In this document: piece by piece, positions 7,597 to 16,725 of the stretch | How positions within the stretch are numbered: position 1 is the stretch's first letter | Layout: the number at the start of each line of letters is the position of its first letter | Assembly: GCA_900539755.1 (NCBI GenBank) | Contig: UQDC01000005.1 | Span: 1-64,000, forward strand | DNA: 64,000 nt | Source: an uncultured Alistipes sp. | GTDB taxonomy: Bacteria > Bacteroidota > Bacteroidia > Bacteroidales > Rikenellaceae | Direction of reading: 5' to 3' | The notes under the pieces: generated by a model | Seen by the model: the letters and a program-made list of their open reading frames with translations, nothing else | Databases searched by the model: none | What the model was told of the DNA's origin: nothing | Translations under genes and position numbers: made by a program

Positions 7597-8934
7597 TTAT
7601 TGTTTTGTTGTTTGCGGGGTAGGAGCTTGCATCTGTTCTTGTTGCATCTGTTCGCGTTGGGCACGGATGCTCTGCAAGAGCTGATCTGCAAATGGGAAGC
7701 TGCCATTTTCCAACAGCTGCTCGACGCTGATCTGTCCCGCCTTCCAGATCTCTAACAGGAAGTCGTTGCCCAACATGCGGTAGATGGGCGAAGAGGTGCT
7801 TTCGCTGATCGACATGTCAAACTCCGTGTCCTGAACCTTCTCCGGATCATACTCGACGGCTTCTGCCAACTTGCGGCCTGCAATGTTGATGTAACGCTTT
7901 TGGGTGTAGAACTGTTGAATGTTTTTCACCTTCTTGTAGGCCCCTTCAATGATGAAGCTGTCGAAGGATTCCAACAGGTCCAGCAGCGAGGTGGTGGCAT
8001 TCTGGGTCTGTTGATTGTACAGGGCTGCCGACATGCCGCTAAAGCCTTGCTTCCCTTGCAGGGGGCCGTGTACTCCGGAGACCTCCTCCATGAGTTGAAT
8101 CTGTAGCTGCAACAGATCTTTCATCCCGACATTTGTCGAGTTGTTGGCGATCTGCTGGGGTGCCGGTACGCCGGGCTTGGGCTTATAGACGATCACGCCG
8201 TTGAACTTGGCCCACTCCTCGGCGATATCTTCCATGCGCATGTCGTCCGGGATGAGATCCTCCGGAAACATCAGCACCCCTTTTGCGCTGGCCCGAATCA
8301 CCCAGTCGGTCAGGGTGATCAGCCGGTTGACGTAGCGTTGTTGATCGATCACGTCGCCGACGAAGCTGTGGATCTCGCCGTCGATAAAGGGGTACAGCTT
8401 GATGACGTAGGGGTGGCTCCCGTGTGCGTAGGGGGTCTCTCCTTCACGCAGGATATGCCCAAAGGGGGTCAGGTAGCGGTAGTACCAGTAGTTGTCGATA
8501 AACCATTCGTATTCGATCAGCGGGATGTCGTCGTCGGCGATGCCTGCCGCCCGGCCATCCTGCAGGCGTGAGGCGTTCTCCGCCTTGATGTTATCGAGGT
8601 TGCTCACCTCGTCTTTGTAGTAGTCGCCGTTGAGGTAGTCATGGCAGCGCAGGCGTGCTTTCTGCTCGCGGGTCCACACCTCGATCACCCGGCAGAGGGT
8701 GGTGTCGTAGGGGTGGAGAAAGTCGATGTTCGCGAGCCGGTAATGGCCGAACTGGTTGGCGTAATTCTCCAGGTAGTCCATATTGGCGGCATTGGTGTAG
8801 ATGTGCCGCAGCTGGTCGTAGTCGTCCTGGGACTTGGCGAAGGTGCTGCACAGCTCCCCGAAGGTGATGTCGTGGATCTCGCCGATCAGCGAGCAGTCCC
8901 AGTGGCGCACATCGTGCATGGCGCCATCAAAAAA
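7597..8934 (-). pseudogene. Phage portal protein, C-terminal fragment
   Basis: An open frame of about 440 codons with no natural start. It reads as the continuation of the portal N-terminal piece at 11386-11958: the upstream codons give FFDGAMHDVRHWD, and the other piece ends FFSGA-stop. Recognisable portal-like text includes EIHDITFGELC, a YWYYR core strand, WVIRASAKGVLMFPED, and a Gln-rich tail (QREQMQQEQMQ). Portals form the dodecameric DNA gate of tailed-phage heads. The fragment is GC-rich compared with the R-M cassette next to it. Head-to-tail orientation with the N-terminal half is lost: the halves lie on opposite strands about 2.5 kb apart, so neither can make a working portal. Confidence 0.7.
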
Positions 8935-8990
8935 GTGTGGGAACTATGGGCGTCGCTATCCGAATCACCCACAAAAGAACCATCAGTAGA

Positions 8991-11330
8991 ATGAACACCG
9001 GAATCTATGTTTCTGCAACCGATCTGACCAAAAGCCTAAAACTAAAAAATCAAATCCTCATCGATCAACTTACAGATATGATTCGGGAACTCAGAACGCA
9101 ATTCAACACTTTGGGGATAGCGGCTGAGCAGATGAGCGCCGATGAGGTCGTCCAATATATCAAACAGGCCATCGAACAGAAAGATGGTTTCTTCATCCGC
9201 GGGGAGGGCGGCTACATGGAGGCCTCGAACCGTTACTTTGAGCGGACACGCGAGATCACCGACGCCTTAGGAGAGGCGGCACAGCGCTACATGGGCATCT
9301 CCGGCAAGAATATGGGGCAACGATGGCTCCGAGCCCAAGCCCAGGCACGCCGCAGCCCCCTCACCTTCTCTCTGCAGCTCAACGACGGCAGCCAACCGCA
9401 GGTGATCTCCGCCACGCAGGCGCTCTACCTGCGGGCCTTGGAGAAGCAGACGGACGGGCAGGTCAAGCTGCGCGCCATGGGCATCTCCGAGGAGGTGATG
9501 GAGCAGATCAGCCAAACCCTGCAACAGGAGGCGCCCGAGATGGTTGCCTTAGCCGACTGGGTACAGGAGCAGCTGCTGCCCTCCCTCCGGGTGAGCTACA
9601 ACGCCACCCACCTGCGGCTGTTCGGCACCCAGATGCGCGAGGTGGCCCACTACTTCCCGATCAGCATCAACAAGAGGGAGACCTACCGGGAGAACGACGG
9701 CACCGAGCACGAGCAGACCCTACCCACCACAACCACCGGAAGTATCATCTCCCGCAAGCCCAACACCACAGCCATCGACTGGAACATGGACTTCTTCGAG
9801 GTGCTCGACCGCCACATCCAGCAGATGGAGCACTGGAACGCCTACTCCGAGGTGGTGCAGAACATGAATAGGCTCACCAGCAACACCCTCTTCAAGAAGA
9901 GCTTGGAATACAAGAACCCCGGCGAGGCGCGCAAGTTTATGGATGCGGCACGGGTGGCGGCCGAGCAATACCGCATCCAGGTGTTAGACCACGAGAGCGT
10001 CATTGTCAAGCTGAGCCAGGCGGCGGCCTCCTCGAAGATCAACTTCCGGGGGTGGACAGCCATCAAGCAGATAGCCTCCTCCCCGGCCTTTGTGGCGTAC
10101 AGTGCCGATCCGCAGTTCTGGCCACGCTGAGCAAACATGTAGCCACCCTTCCGGCGACGCTGCTGGGCAGGGGAGATTACAGCTGGGCCAAAGCGAACCT
10201 GCCCGACTTCCGGCGACGTGTGCAGGGGGGACACCGCCGGGAATGATGCCTTGGAGCGGGAGAGCTTCAGCGTCGTGCGGAAGCTCTCAAAGGATCCCCG
10301 CAGTCCCCTCTCCTACGGGATGTGCGCCAACGCGCACATGGATGCGGTGGTCTGCGCCATGGGGGCCAAGGCGGTCTATGAGTATCAGCTCAGCCGCCAC
10401 AAACGGCGGGGGCTCTCCGAGAGCGAAGCGCAGCGGGCAGCCCGCAGGGATGCCGAGCTCTCGTACAACCTCTCCCAGCAATCCGCCTTAGGGGTGAACC
10501 TCTCGCCCATGCAGCGCAGCCGGAACTTCTTCAGCGTGATCTTCTCCACATTCCAGAATGCGCAGTTCCTCTACGGACGGCAGCTCGGAGATGCCCTCCG
10601 GGAGCTGACCCGCAGCACGGAGCTCGAGACCGAGGCGCTCTACCAGCGCTACCGCACACAGGGCATGGAGAGCGCACAGGCCCGACGGGCAGCCCTCAAG
10701 GATGTGTCACTGGCCAAGCGCACCTCCGTGGTCAGAATCCTGACCTACGGCTGGGGCTTGCAGCTGCTGTGGGTGGCCATGTCGAACGCCCTGCCCTACA
10801 TCTTCGGCGGGGATGACGACGACAAAAACCTGTGGGTGGAGTCGGCCAAAAATCCGGCGGTATGGATTGGGCCTCTGCAGGGGCTCTTTGGTGGGGGCAA
10901 CCTGACCTCCATCGCCGAGGGGTACCCCTTCGGTGGGCCGATGCTGTTCGAGGATATCAGCCGCTTCTGGCGTAACTACGGGGAGGCGGCCCAGAGCCAG
11001 GGCATATTCAGCTGGGAGACGGCAGGAGTCACCTTGGACCTGCTTACGGAGTTCTCCCTCTCCCAGAATAGCGAGACCTTCATGAACCTGTACAACGGCG
11101 TCCAGGCCTTCATCGATGGGTACTCCACGGTGGGGCTCCTGCAGCTGATCAACGCCCCCCGGTCGCAGATCAAAAAGATCCTGCTGCAAAGAGGCGAACA
11201 CGAGTCCCTGCTGCAGTATGCCGAACGGATCAACAACCTGCAGGAGCTGTTCCGGGCCATAGATCGCTCTGCGCAGGGTGCCCGGGGCACCTCCTATCCG
11301 CTCTACAAGGAGTTGGAGCAAGCAAATTAA
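8991..11330 (+). pseudogene. C-terminal part of a large phage virion-type protein, two frameshifts
   Basis: Three consecutive open pieces (8991-10120, about 10121-10225, 10218-11330) make one protein of about 780 codons. Reading runs ADPQFW, then ATLSKHVATLPATLLGRGDY in the -1 frame, then TAGNDALERESFSV in the original frame. The breaks look like one G lost at about 10120 (TGGCC) and one G gained in a G6 run at about 10216-10221, so they compensate each other. The C-terminal part (about 10500-11330) has the SRNFFSVIFSTFQN and GWGLQLLWVAMSNALPYIFGGDDDD blocks of the very large, mostly helical proteins found near phage structural genes; I cannot name the family. The 5' 200 bp are visibly AT-richer than the rest, so the true gene may be truncated near 9190. 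Start at 8946 or GTG 8937 is also possible. Confidence 0.5.
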
Positions 11331-11385
11331 CATATAAACAGAACCAACCGATTCTGCATCACACTTTTGTAAAAAAGGTTACGCA

Positions 11386-11958
11386 ATGGCACAACAAAGA
11401 CGGATCATCCCCAAATCAAAACTGACCTCCCATACCCAAATAGACTCGGTGAAGCGAGAGCAGAAACGCGGAGTGCGGCTCAACTTCGACATCATCCTGC
11501 GGGCCCAACGCTGCTGGGACAACTTAGAGAAGTTTCGCAAGGATCGTGAGCGGTGCAAGCGCTACACCTATGGTGATCAGTGGGGGGATGTGATCAAATA
11601 TGACGGCAAGAAGATGACCGAGGAGGAGTACATCATCTCGCAGGGTAACATTCCCCTCAAAAACAACCTGATCCGACGGTTGGTTCGCTCCGTCATGGGG
11701 GCCTACCGAGGGCAATCCAAGGAGCCGACCTGCTCGGCCCGGGACCGCTCCGAGCAGCAGCTCAGCGAGATGATGAGCATCACGCTGCAGTACAACTGGC
11801 AGCTGAACCGCATGTCGGAGATCAATAGCCGCACCTTCGAAGAGTTCCTGATCAGCGGAGCCGCCTTTCACAAGGAGAGCTTCGGGTGGCGAGACAACAA
11901 GATGGACTGCTGGACCGACATCATCAGCCCCAACCACGCTTTCTTTTCCGGTGCTTAG
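11386..11958 (+). pseudogene. Phage portal protein, N-terminal fragment
   Basis: The first 190 codons of a portal protein: a basic lead (QQRRIIPKSK), RAQRCWDNLEKFRKDRERCKRYTYGDQW (two parts of one helical block), NNLIRRLVRSVMGAYRGQSKEP, and an ending DIISPNHAFFSGA just before TAG. Portals of this kind are about 640 residues, and the missing remainder matches the minus-strand fragment at 7597-8934. The piece is truncated by rearrangement, not by a point mutation. The break lies 150 bp from the tRNA-Arg terminator, so this is also the end of the phage remnant. Confidence 0.7.
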
Positions 11959-12044
11959 AGATTTCGTATGTGAAGGTAGCCATATTATGTATAAACAATG
12001 TATAAACATTTGGTATAAAATGTACGCACTTTATGTGTATAGGT

Positions 12045-12078
12045 AAAAATAAAAAAGGATTTGCAATAATGCAAATCC
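12045..12078 (-). terminator. Terminator of tRNA-Arg
   Basis: On the minus strand the stem GGATTTGC/GCAAATCC (12071-12078 with 12057-12064) with a 6-nt loop is followed by a long U-rich run. It lies 28 bp past the tRNA 3' end, so the tRNA transcription unit is intact and the foreign DNA begins beyond it. Confidence 0.85.
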
Positions 12079-12105
12079 TCAATGATTTAGCGCGTTTTAT
12101 GCTTG

Positions 12106-12177
12106 TGGTTCTAGCAGGACTCGAACCTGCATTTAAAGTTTAGGAAACTTCCGTTCTATCCCTTGAACTATAGAACC
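12106..12177 (-). tRNA. tRNA-Arg, anticodon CCU
   Basis: On the minus strand a full cloverleaf folds: acceptor stem GGUUCUA/UAGAACC (7 bp), D stem GUUC/GAAC, anticodon stem GAAGU/ACUUU with loop UUCCUAA (CCU at 12144-12142, reads AGG), T stem GCAGG/CCUGC with loop UUCGAGU, and discriminator A. CCA is not encoded. It is followed by its own terminator. tRNA-Arg genes are frequent integration sites; here the prophage remnant lies on its 3' side, but no second copy of the tRNA 3' end is visible in the window. Confidence 0.95.
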
Positions 12178-12307
12178 TCCATGATTGTACGGACAAGGAT
12201 CTTTTGCTATACTTATCCCGTCGTATTCAAGAATAGGGATGAGCACCCCTTTTTTACGCCGGAAAAGCAGTCAGCTCCTTTTGCAGGTCCGATCTTATAG
12301 TTGCGAC

Positions 12308-13321
12308 CTATTTCGTGAAATCACCGCCGTTGTAGGCCCATTTTACGTAAATGGCGCCCCAGGTGTAACCACCACCAAATGCCGAAAGGATCAAGTTGTC
12401 ACCCTTGCGGAGACGAGATTCGTAATCCCACAAGCAGAGCGGAATAGTTGCAGCGGTAGTGTTACCGAACTTGTCGATGTTGATCATGCACTTTTCTGGA
12501 GGCAGACCCATGCGGTTTGCAGTTGCGCTGATGATACGCAGGTTGGCCTGGTGAGGTACCAAATAGCGAATATCGTCTGCTGAGAGGTGATTGCGTTCCA
12601 TGATCTCGACAGAGGTATCAGCCATATTCGAAACAGCAGCTTTAAATACGGGTTGTCCCTCCTGATATACATAGTGCCATCCGTTATCTACGGTTTCGTG
12701 GGTAGCGGGATGTGCCGAACCACCAGCTTTCATGTGTAAGTGCTGTGCTCCTGATGCATCTGAATGCAAAATAGCATCCAAAACGCCGACACCTTCGGTT
12801 GAAGGCTCGAGCAGTACAGCAGCGGCACCGTCACCGAAGATTGGGCAGGTCGTGCGGTCTGCATAGTTGATGATTGAAGACATTTTGTCGGCACCGACTA
12901 CAACGATTTTTTTGTAGGGGCCAGCTTCAATCATTTTGGATGCAGTGTTCAGAGCGAACAGGAATCCACTACAAGCTGCGGAGAGGTCAAATCCGAATGC
13001 TTTTTTCATTCCGGCTTTGTAAGCGATCAGGTTCGCCGTTGAGGGGAAGAACATATCCGGAGTCACGGTAGCGCAGATAACGGCATCGATATCCATCGGA
13101 TCTGTTCCGGTTTTTTCCAGCAGATCTTTCGCCGCACGTTCACCCATGTAAGAGGTTCCGAGTCCTTCGCCTTTGAGGATGTGACGGGTTTTGATGCCGA
13201 TGCGCGACATGATCCACTCATCGGAGGTGTCTACCATATGGCTCAACTCAATGTTGTCGAGGATATAGTCGGGCAGGTAGGCACCTACGCCTGTAATCGC
13301 TGCGGTAGTTTTGGTCGTCAT
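12308..13321 (-). CDS. fabH: 3-oxoacyl-ACP synthase III (KAS III)
   Basis: FabH condenses acetyl-CoA (or another acyl-CoA primer) with malonyl-ACP to start fatty-acid synthesis in the cytoplasm. The 337-residue thiolase-fold protein shows the full Cys-His-Asn triad: Cys117 in DLSAACSGF, His257 in VPHQANLRI, Asn287 in KFGNTTAAT. The length is normal. Its start overlaps the plsX stop by 4 bp (ATGA), so the two are translationally coupled in the order DUF177-rpmF-plsX-fabH, a widely conserved block tying lipid and ribosome production together. Nothing unusual is seen. Confidence 0.97.
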   Translation of the reverse strand: MTTKTTAAITGVGAYLPDYILDNIELSHMVDTSDEWIMSRIGIKTRHILKGEGLGTSYMGERAAKDLLEKTGTDPMDIDAVICATVTPDMFFPSTANLIAYKAGMKKAFGFDLSAACSGFLFALNTASKMIEAGPYKKIVVVGADKMSSIINYADRTTCPIFGDGAAAVLLEPSTEGVGVLDAILHSDASGAQHLHMKAGGSAHPATHETVDNGWHYVYQEGQPVFKAAVSNMADTSVEIMERNHLSADDIRYLVPHQANLRIISATANRMGLPPEKCMINIDKFGNTTAATIPLCLWDYESRLRKGDNLILSAFGGGYTWGAIYVKWAYNGGDFTK

Positions 13322-14274
13322 TTGTTGAAAATTTCCCGGAGTTTGGCTGCCACGCCTGCCTTGATGGTTTTTTCAGTTTGGAGAACCATATTGGCGATGG
13401 CGTTTGGGTTTGAACAACCGTGTCCGATGATTACGGTGGAGTTGATACCCAATACGGGAGTTCCACCAACGTTTTCATAATTGAGTTTGGTGAAGTAGTT
13501 GTCGTGCAACAGTCCTTGTTGGCGGGCAAGTTCGTACATGCCTTCCATCACTTTGAGGAGGGTGTTGCCGACAAAACCGTCACAGACCACCACATCGGCG
13601 ACAGTACCGTCGAAGACATGTTTCGCTTCGACATTGCCGACGAAGTTGAATTCGGAGGTATTCTCCATCAACTCATAGGTTGCTTTGGTCTGGAGGTTGC
13701 CCTTTTCTTTCTCTTCGCCGATATTGAGCAGTGCCACGCGTGGGTTTGTTTTGTTCATCACGCCTTTGGCGAACGTGCTACCGATAATACCGTACTGGTA
13801 GAGTACATCGGGTTTACAATCGACATTCAGACCCACATCGAGCAACAGGACTTGGCTGTTGTCGATTGTAGGGGCAAGGACAGAGATAGCCGGGCGGATC
13901 ACACCGTCGATTTGTTTGACGGTGTACATACAGCCCACCATCATTGCTCCGGTGCTGCCGGCACTTGCAAAGCCGTCGATTTTACCCTCGAGCAGGTATC
14001 GGAATCCGACTACGATACTCGAATCGGGTTTTTTAGAGAAAGCCTGTGTCGGATTGTCTCCCATTTCGATCACTTCGCTCGTAGGGACGATATCGAAGGT
14101 ATCAGTGGGACAATTCTCTTGAGAGAGGATTTCTTCGATACGAGCTTTGTCGCCGAAGAGAACGATCCGACTGCCTTCCGCCAGTTGGCGTGCAGCTTGG
14201 ATAGCTCCGAGCACGACAGCCTGCGGGGCAAAGTCTCCGCCCATTGCATCAATTCCTATTCTGATCATAGTCAT
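13318..14274 (-). CDS. plsX: Phosphate acyltransferase PlsX
   Basis: PlsX makes acyl-phosphate from acyl-ACP for the PlsY step of phospholipid synthesis. The 318-residue protein begins with IRIGIDAMGGDFAP, the hallmark N-terminus, and contains ASAGSTGAMM and the DGFVGNTLLK motif typical of the family; these are seen directly. It is a peripheral membrane enzyme without transmembrane segments. It lies in the DUF177-rpmF-plsX-fabH operon, 26 bp after rpmF and overlapping fabH by 4 bp. ATG at 14274 gives MTMIRIG; a start two codons later (14268) is equally possible. Confidence 0.97.
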   Translation of the reverse strand: MTMIRIGIDAMGGDFAPQAVVLGAIQAARQLAEGSRIVLFGDKARIEEILSQENCPTDTFDIVPTSEVIEMGDNPTQAFSKKPDSSIVVGFRYLLEGKIDGFASAGSTGAMMVGCMYTVKQIDGVIRPAISVLAPTIDNSQVLLLDVGLNVDCKPDVLYQYGIIGSTFAKGVMNKTNPRVALLNIGEEKEKGNLQTKATYELMENTSEFNFVGNVEAKHVFDGTVADVVVCDGFVGNTLLKVMEGMYELARQQGLLHDNYFTKLNYENVGGTPVLGINSTVIIGHGCSNPNAIANMVLQTEKTIKAGVAAKLREIFNK

Positions 14275-14300
14275 TGTAGCTTAATGGGGAGTCGGTTCGT

Positions 14301-14483
14301 TTATTCAGCTTTTTTCTCGATCGCTACACGGCCACGGTAATAGCCGCATTCGGGGCATACACGATGGTAGAGAACGGTTGCTCCGCAGTTTGAGCAGGTT
14401 GCCAAAGTAGGAACGGCTGCTGTGTAGTGAGTTCTTCTCTTGTCACGTCTCGTACTAGAGACTTTATGCTTAGGATGTGCCAT
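14301..14483 (-). CDS. rpmF: 50S ribosomal protein L32
   Basis: A 60-residue basic ribosomal protein with the L32 N-terminus AHPKHKVSSTRRDKRRTHY and two intact zinc-ribbon pairs, CSNC and CPEC, so it is the zinc-binding form. It follows the DUF177 gene by 27 bp and precedes plsX, the usual arrangement. Confidence 0.98.
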   Translation of the reverse strand: MAHPKHKVSSTRRDKRRTHYTAAVPTLATCSNCGATVLYHRVCPECGYYRGRVAIEKKAE

Positions 14484-14510
14484 TTTGGGAATGTTTTTAT
14501 GATATAACTC

Positions 14511-15122
14511 TTATTGTTTCTTATCAAGTTGTTCTTGTTCCAATTTTTGTTTGAGCTTTTCGAGTTCGCTCCAAGGGGACTTGCCGCTTGTTTCGGCCGT
14601 TTGGTTATCGTTTTGGGCCTCTTGTGCGCTTTGTTGCACGAAGCGGTCGAACTCTTCTTCGCTCACAATTTTGAACCGCGATAACATATCCGGGTTGCAG
14701 AGGCTGTTGCCATTTGCATCTTCCGGGTGTATTTTGCGGTAGGGCAGGCTCAGTGATATACTTTCATAAATATATTGCCCCAACGGAAGTTCCGTTTCAT
14801 TGGGGCTTAGCCACATCACATCGCCGTCGCTCTCTTTTTCGGTTTCCGAGAATCGCACCTGCAGCGTTCCTTCATAATGCACGGGCATCATGAATTCGTC
14901 GAGGCAGCGATCGCAGGTCACTTCGACCTGGCCGTCGATTTTGAACACAAGAGTGAGCAATCGTTCTGATTTTGTCAGGTCGATTTGCACATTTGCGGAG
15001 CCACGGTGTATTTCCGAGCCCTCGAACGCATCGAAAAAATGGTCATCCACTTGGAATTCAAAGTGGTGATTTCCAATGCTTAACCCCTTGTGAGGGAGTG
15101 TATATTGTTTCAAAATGTCCAC
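14511..15122 (-). CDS. DUF177 / YceD-family protein
   Basis: A YceD-type protein (about 203 residues) of the family whose plant and E. coli members are linked to 23S rRNA accumulation; its position directly before rpmF is conserved across bacteria. It shows the family's CDRC motif (VTCDRCLDEF) and an acidic, Gln-rich tail (KQKLEQEQLDKKQ). The GTG at 15122 is chosen (DILKQYTLPHKGL) because the promoter at 15146-15177 lies inside the longer frame that opens with TTG at 15176. It is the first gene of the DUF177-rpmF-plsX-fabH operon. Confidence 0.9.
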   Translation of the reverse strand: MDILKQYTLPHKGLSIGNHHFEFQVDDHFFDAFEGSEIHRGSANVQIDLTKSERLLTLVFKIDGQVEVTCDRCLDEFMMPVHYEGTLQVRFSETEKESDGDVMWLSPNETELPLGQYIYESISLSLPYRKIHPEDANGNSLCNPDMLSRFKIVSEEEFDRFVQQSAQEAQNDNQTAETSGKSPWSELEKLKQKLEQEQLDKKQ

Positions 15123-15145
15123 TCGTCTATCGAAAAAATGGAGCA

Positions 15146-15177
15146 CAAATGTATATATTTTTGGCGGATATACCAAA
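15146..15177 (-). promoter_or_regulatory. Bacteroidetes-type promoter of the DUF177-rpmF-plsX-fabH operon
   Basis: On the minus strand TTTG (15177-15174) and TACATTTG (15153-15146, matching TAnnTTTG) are separated by 20 bp. Transcription should start near 15139, about 17 nt before the GTG start. Confidence 0.7.
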
Positions 15178-15193
15178 CCTCGCGCCCATATCT

Positions 15194-16201
15194 TTACAAT
15201 CCCTGAGACTTAGCCACCAGAGCCAGGTCACACAGGGCTGCTGCGACGGCTGCTTCGACAACAACTCCAGCTCGCATAGCGATGCATGCATCATGTCGTC
15301 CTTTGATGATCAGTTTTTCGGGAGTTCCGGTTTCTGTATTCAGGGTGATTTGGGGTGTTGAGATGCTGGCGGTAGGTTTGATGGCGACCCGAACGACGAT
15401 AGGGTTACCGTTGGTAATTCCACCGACAATGCCACCTGCATGGTTGGTAACGGTCCGGCCATCGGGGGCTGCGATTGGGTCGTTGTTTTCGCTGCCGCGC
15501 AGTTTTGCCGAGCCGAAGCCCAATCCGAACTCCACCCCTTTAACAGCCGGAATGGCGTATAGCAGGTGGCTCATTACGCTTTCCACCGAATCGAAGAAGG
15601 GCTCTCCGATTCCGGCGGGCAGACCGGTTGCGGTACATTCGATAATTCCTCCCACCGAGTCTTGCGAGCGAAGTGCCTGTTCGATGATTTCGGCAAATTT
15701 TTCAGGATCGTTGCATCCGCCCACCTCGTTCAGGGAGCTTTGGATGTTGACCTGCTGCGGGAAAAGCGTGTTGAGGATCAGTTTGGCCACTACGCCAGCC
15801 GTAACCAGGCCGAGTGTCAGGCGTCCCGAAAAGTGTCCACCTCCGCGATAATCTGCAAACCCTTTGTACTTCTGCATGGCGACCCAGTCCGCATGTGAAG
15901 GGCGGGGGTGGGTGACCAAATTGCGGTAATCTCCTGACAGGGTGTTTTCATTGTAAAAGACCACGGTCAAAGGGGCTCCGGTTGTAAATCCGTTGAAAAC
16001 ACCGCTGACGAGATGTGGGGCGTCACTCTCTTTGCGGGGTGTGGTGCCACGTTTACCGCTTTTGCGGCGTGCCAAATCGGCGGCAAAGCTCTCTTCGTTG
16101 AGCGGAATTCCAGCTGGAACACCGTCAAGTGTTACACCGACCATTTCGCCGTGCGACTCTCCGAAAATGGAGATGCGGAATAACCTGCCAAAACTGTTCA
16201 T
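15194..16201 (-). CDS. aroC: Chorismate synthase
   Basis: AroC converts EPSP to chorismate using reduced FMN, the last shikimate-pathway step. The ATG at 16201 gives NSFGRLFRISIFGESHGE, the canonical N-terminus; the frame extends 15 codons further upstream (16246) without family similarity. FMN- and substrate-binding blocks are visible: RPSHADW, YRGGGHFSGRLT, and the C-terminal GRHDACIAMRAGVVVE. The length of about 335 residues is slightly short of the E. coli enzyme but normal for bacteroidal forms. It is followed by the DUF177 operon, which has its own promoter, and is separated from aroA by a 520-bp low-complexity spacer. Confidence 0.97.
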   Translation of the reverse strand: MNSFGRLFRISIFGESHGEMVGVTLDGVPAGIPLNEESFAADLARRKSGKRGTTPRKESDAPHLVSGVFNGFTTGAPLTVVFYNENTLSGDYRNLVTHPRPSHADWVAMQKYKGFADYRGGGHFSGRLTLGLVTAGVVAKLILNTLFPQQVNIQSSLNEVGGCNDPEKFAEIIEQALRSQDSVGGIIECTATGLPAGIGEPFFDSVESVMSHLLYAIPAVKGVEFGLGFGSAKLRGSENNDPIAAPDGRTVTNHAGGIVGGITNGNPIVVRVAIKPTASISTPQITLNTETGTPEKLIIKGRHDACIAMRAGVVVEAAVAAALCDLALVAKSQGL

Positions 16202-16412
16202 CGTATGCAGTTTATATGGTTCTGGCCTTACGGCCTGTTGCTTCAATTCTCTATCTTGTCTTGAGGCTTGTGTGTACTCTAAAGGGTTAGAGGGGTATGT
16301 TAAACTTTTCGTTTGTCCTACAATCTTCCGATGCCTCGAAATTCACCGCCTCGAAATTCATTCACCACCTAACACAATCGCAACCTCGCAACATGCTCAA
16401 TATTTTCCACTT

Positions 16413-16460
16413 CTCAACCTTTCAACCTTTCAACCTTTCAGCCTTTCAGCCTCTCACCAA
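16413..16460. repeat. 8-bp tandem repeat, five to six units
   Basis: Consecutive units read CTCAACCT, TTCAACCT, TTCAACCT, TTCAGCCT, TTCAGCCT, CTCACCAA. The exact doublet changes from TTCAACCT to TTCAGCCT, as slipped-strand copying would produce. Confidence 0.85.
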
Positions 16461-16492
16461 TCACCTCTCATCAATCACCTCTCATCAATCAC
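16461..16492. repeat. 14-bp exact tandem repeat, two units plus partial
   Basis: TCACCTCTCATCAA occurs twice in a row (16461-16474, 16475-16488), followed by TCAC. It abuts the 8-bp repeat tract. Confidence 0.85.
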
Positions 16493-16725
16493 GACTTCTC
16501 AACTTTTCAAGTCCTTAAAAGTCTCTACCTCTTACTGATTCAAAGTTTCTTATCAATGAAACTCTACAGACAGTGACTTTATTATATCGGTCAATTATAT
16601 TACCGGATTATTTATTGAGTTTTCGGCTGTTACTGAGGTGATTGCTTGTGTGTTTGGTTGTGCGTTGTTTTTGTTATGCAGTTGAATCAAAAATGCGCTG
16701 GAATGAAGACAATTGCTTTTGTCAA

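Larger units (their letters stand above)
16247..16725. other. Low-complexity spacer between aroA and aroC
   Basis: About 480 bp with no convincing gene. The centre is pyrimidine-rich on the plus strand and carries the tandem repeats described at 16413-16488. Short open frames exist only because the repeats lack stop codons. Confidence 0.6.

Noticed and set aside
7597..8919. Complete phage gene starting at the ATG at 8919
   Set aside because: Upstream codons continue the portal sequence (FFDGA) and the length is far below a complete portal; the N-terminal part is found elsewhere on the opposite strand.
12106..12177. tRNA 3' end as a proven attachment site
   Set aside because: The tRNA is complete with its own terminator and no repeated 3' segment or integrase gene is visible, so integration at this site cannot be shown.
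16413..16492. CRISPR-like array
   Set aside because: The repeat units are 8 and 14 bp and adjoin without spacers; no cas gene is present anywhere in the window.
16297..16538. Short plus-strand frames rich in Ser, Phe and Pro upstream of aroA
   Set aside because: They are produced by the 8-bp and 14-bp tandem repeats and have no family features.
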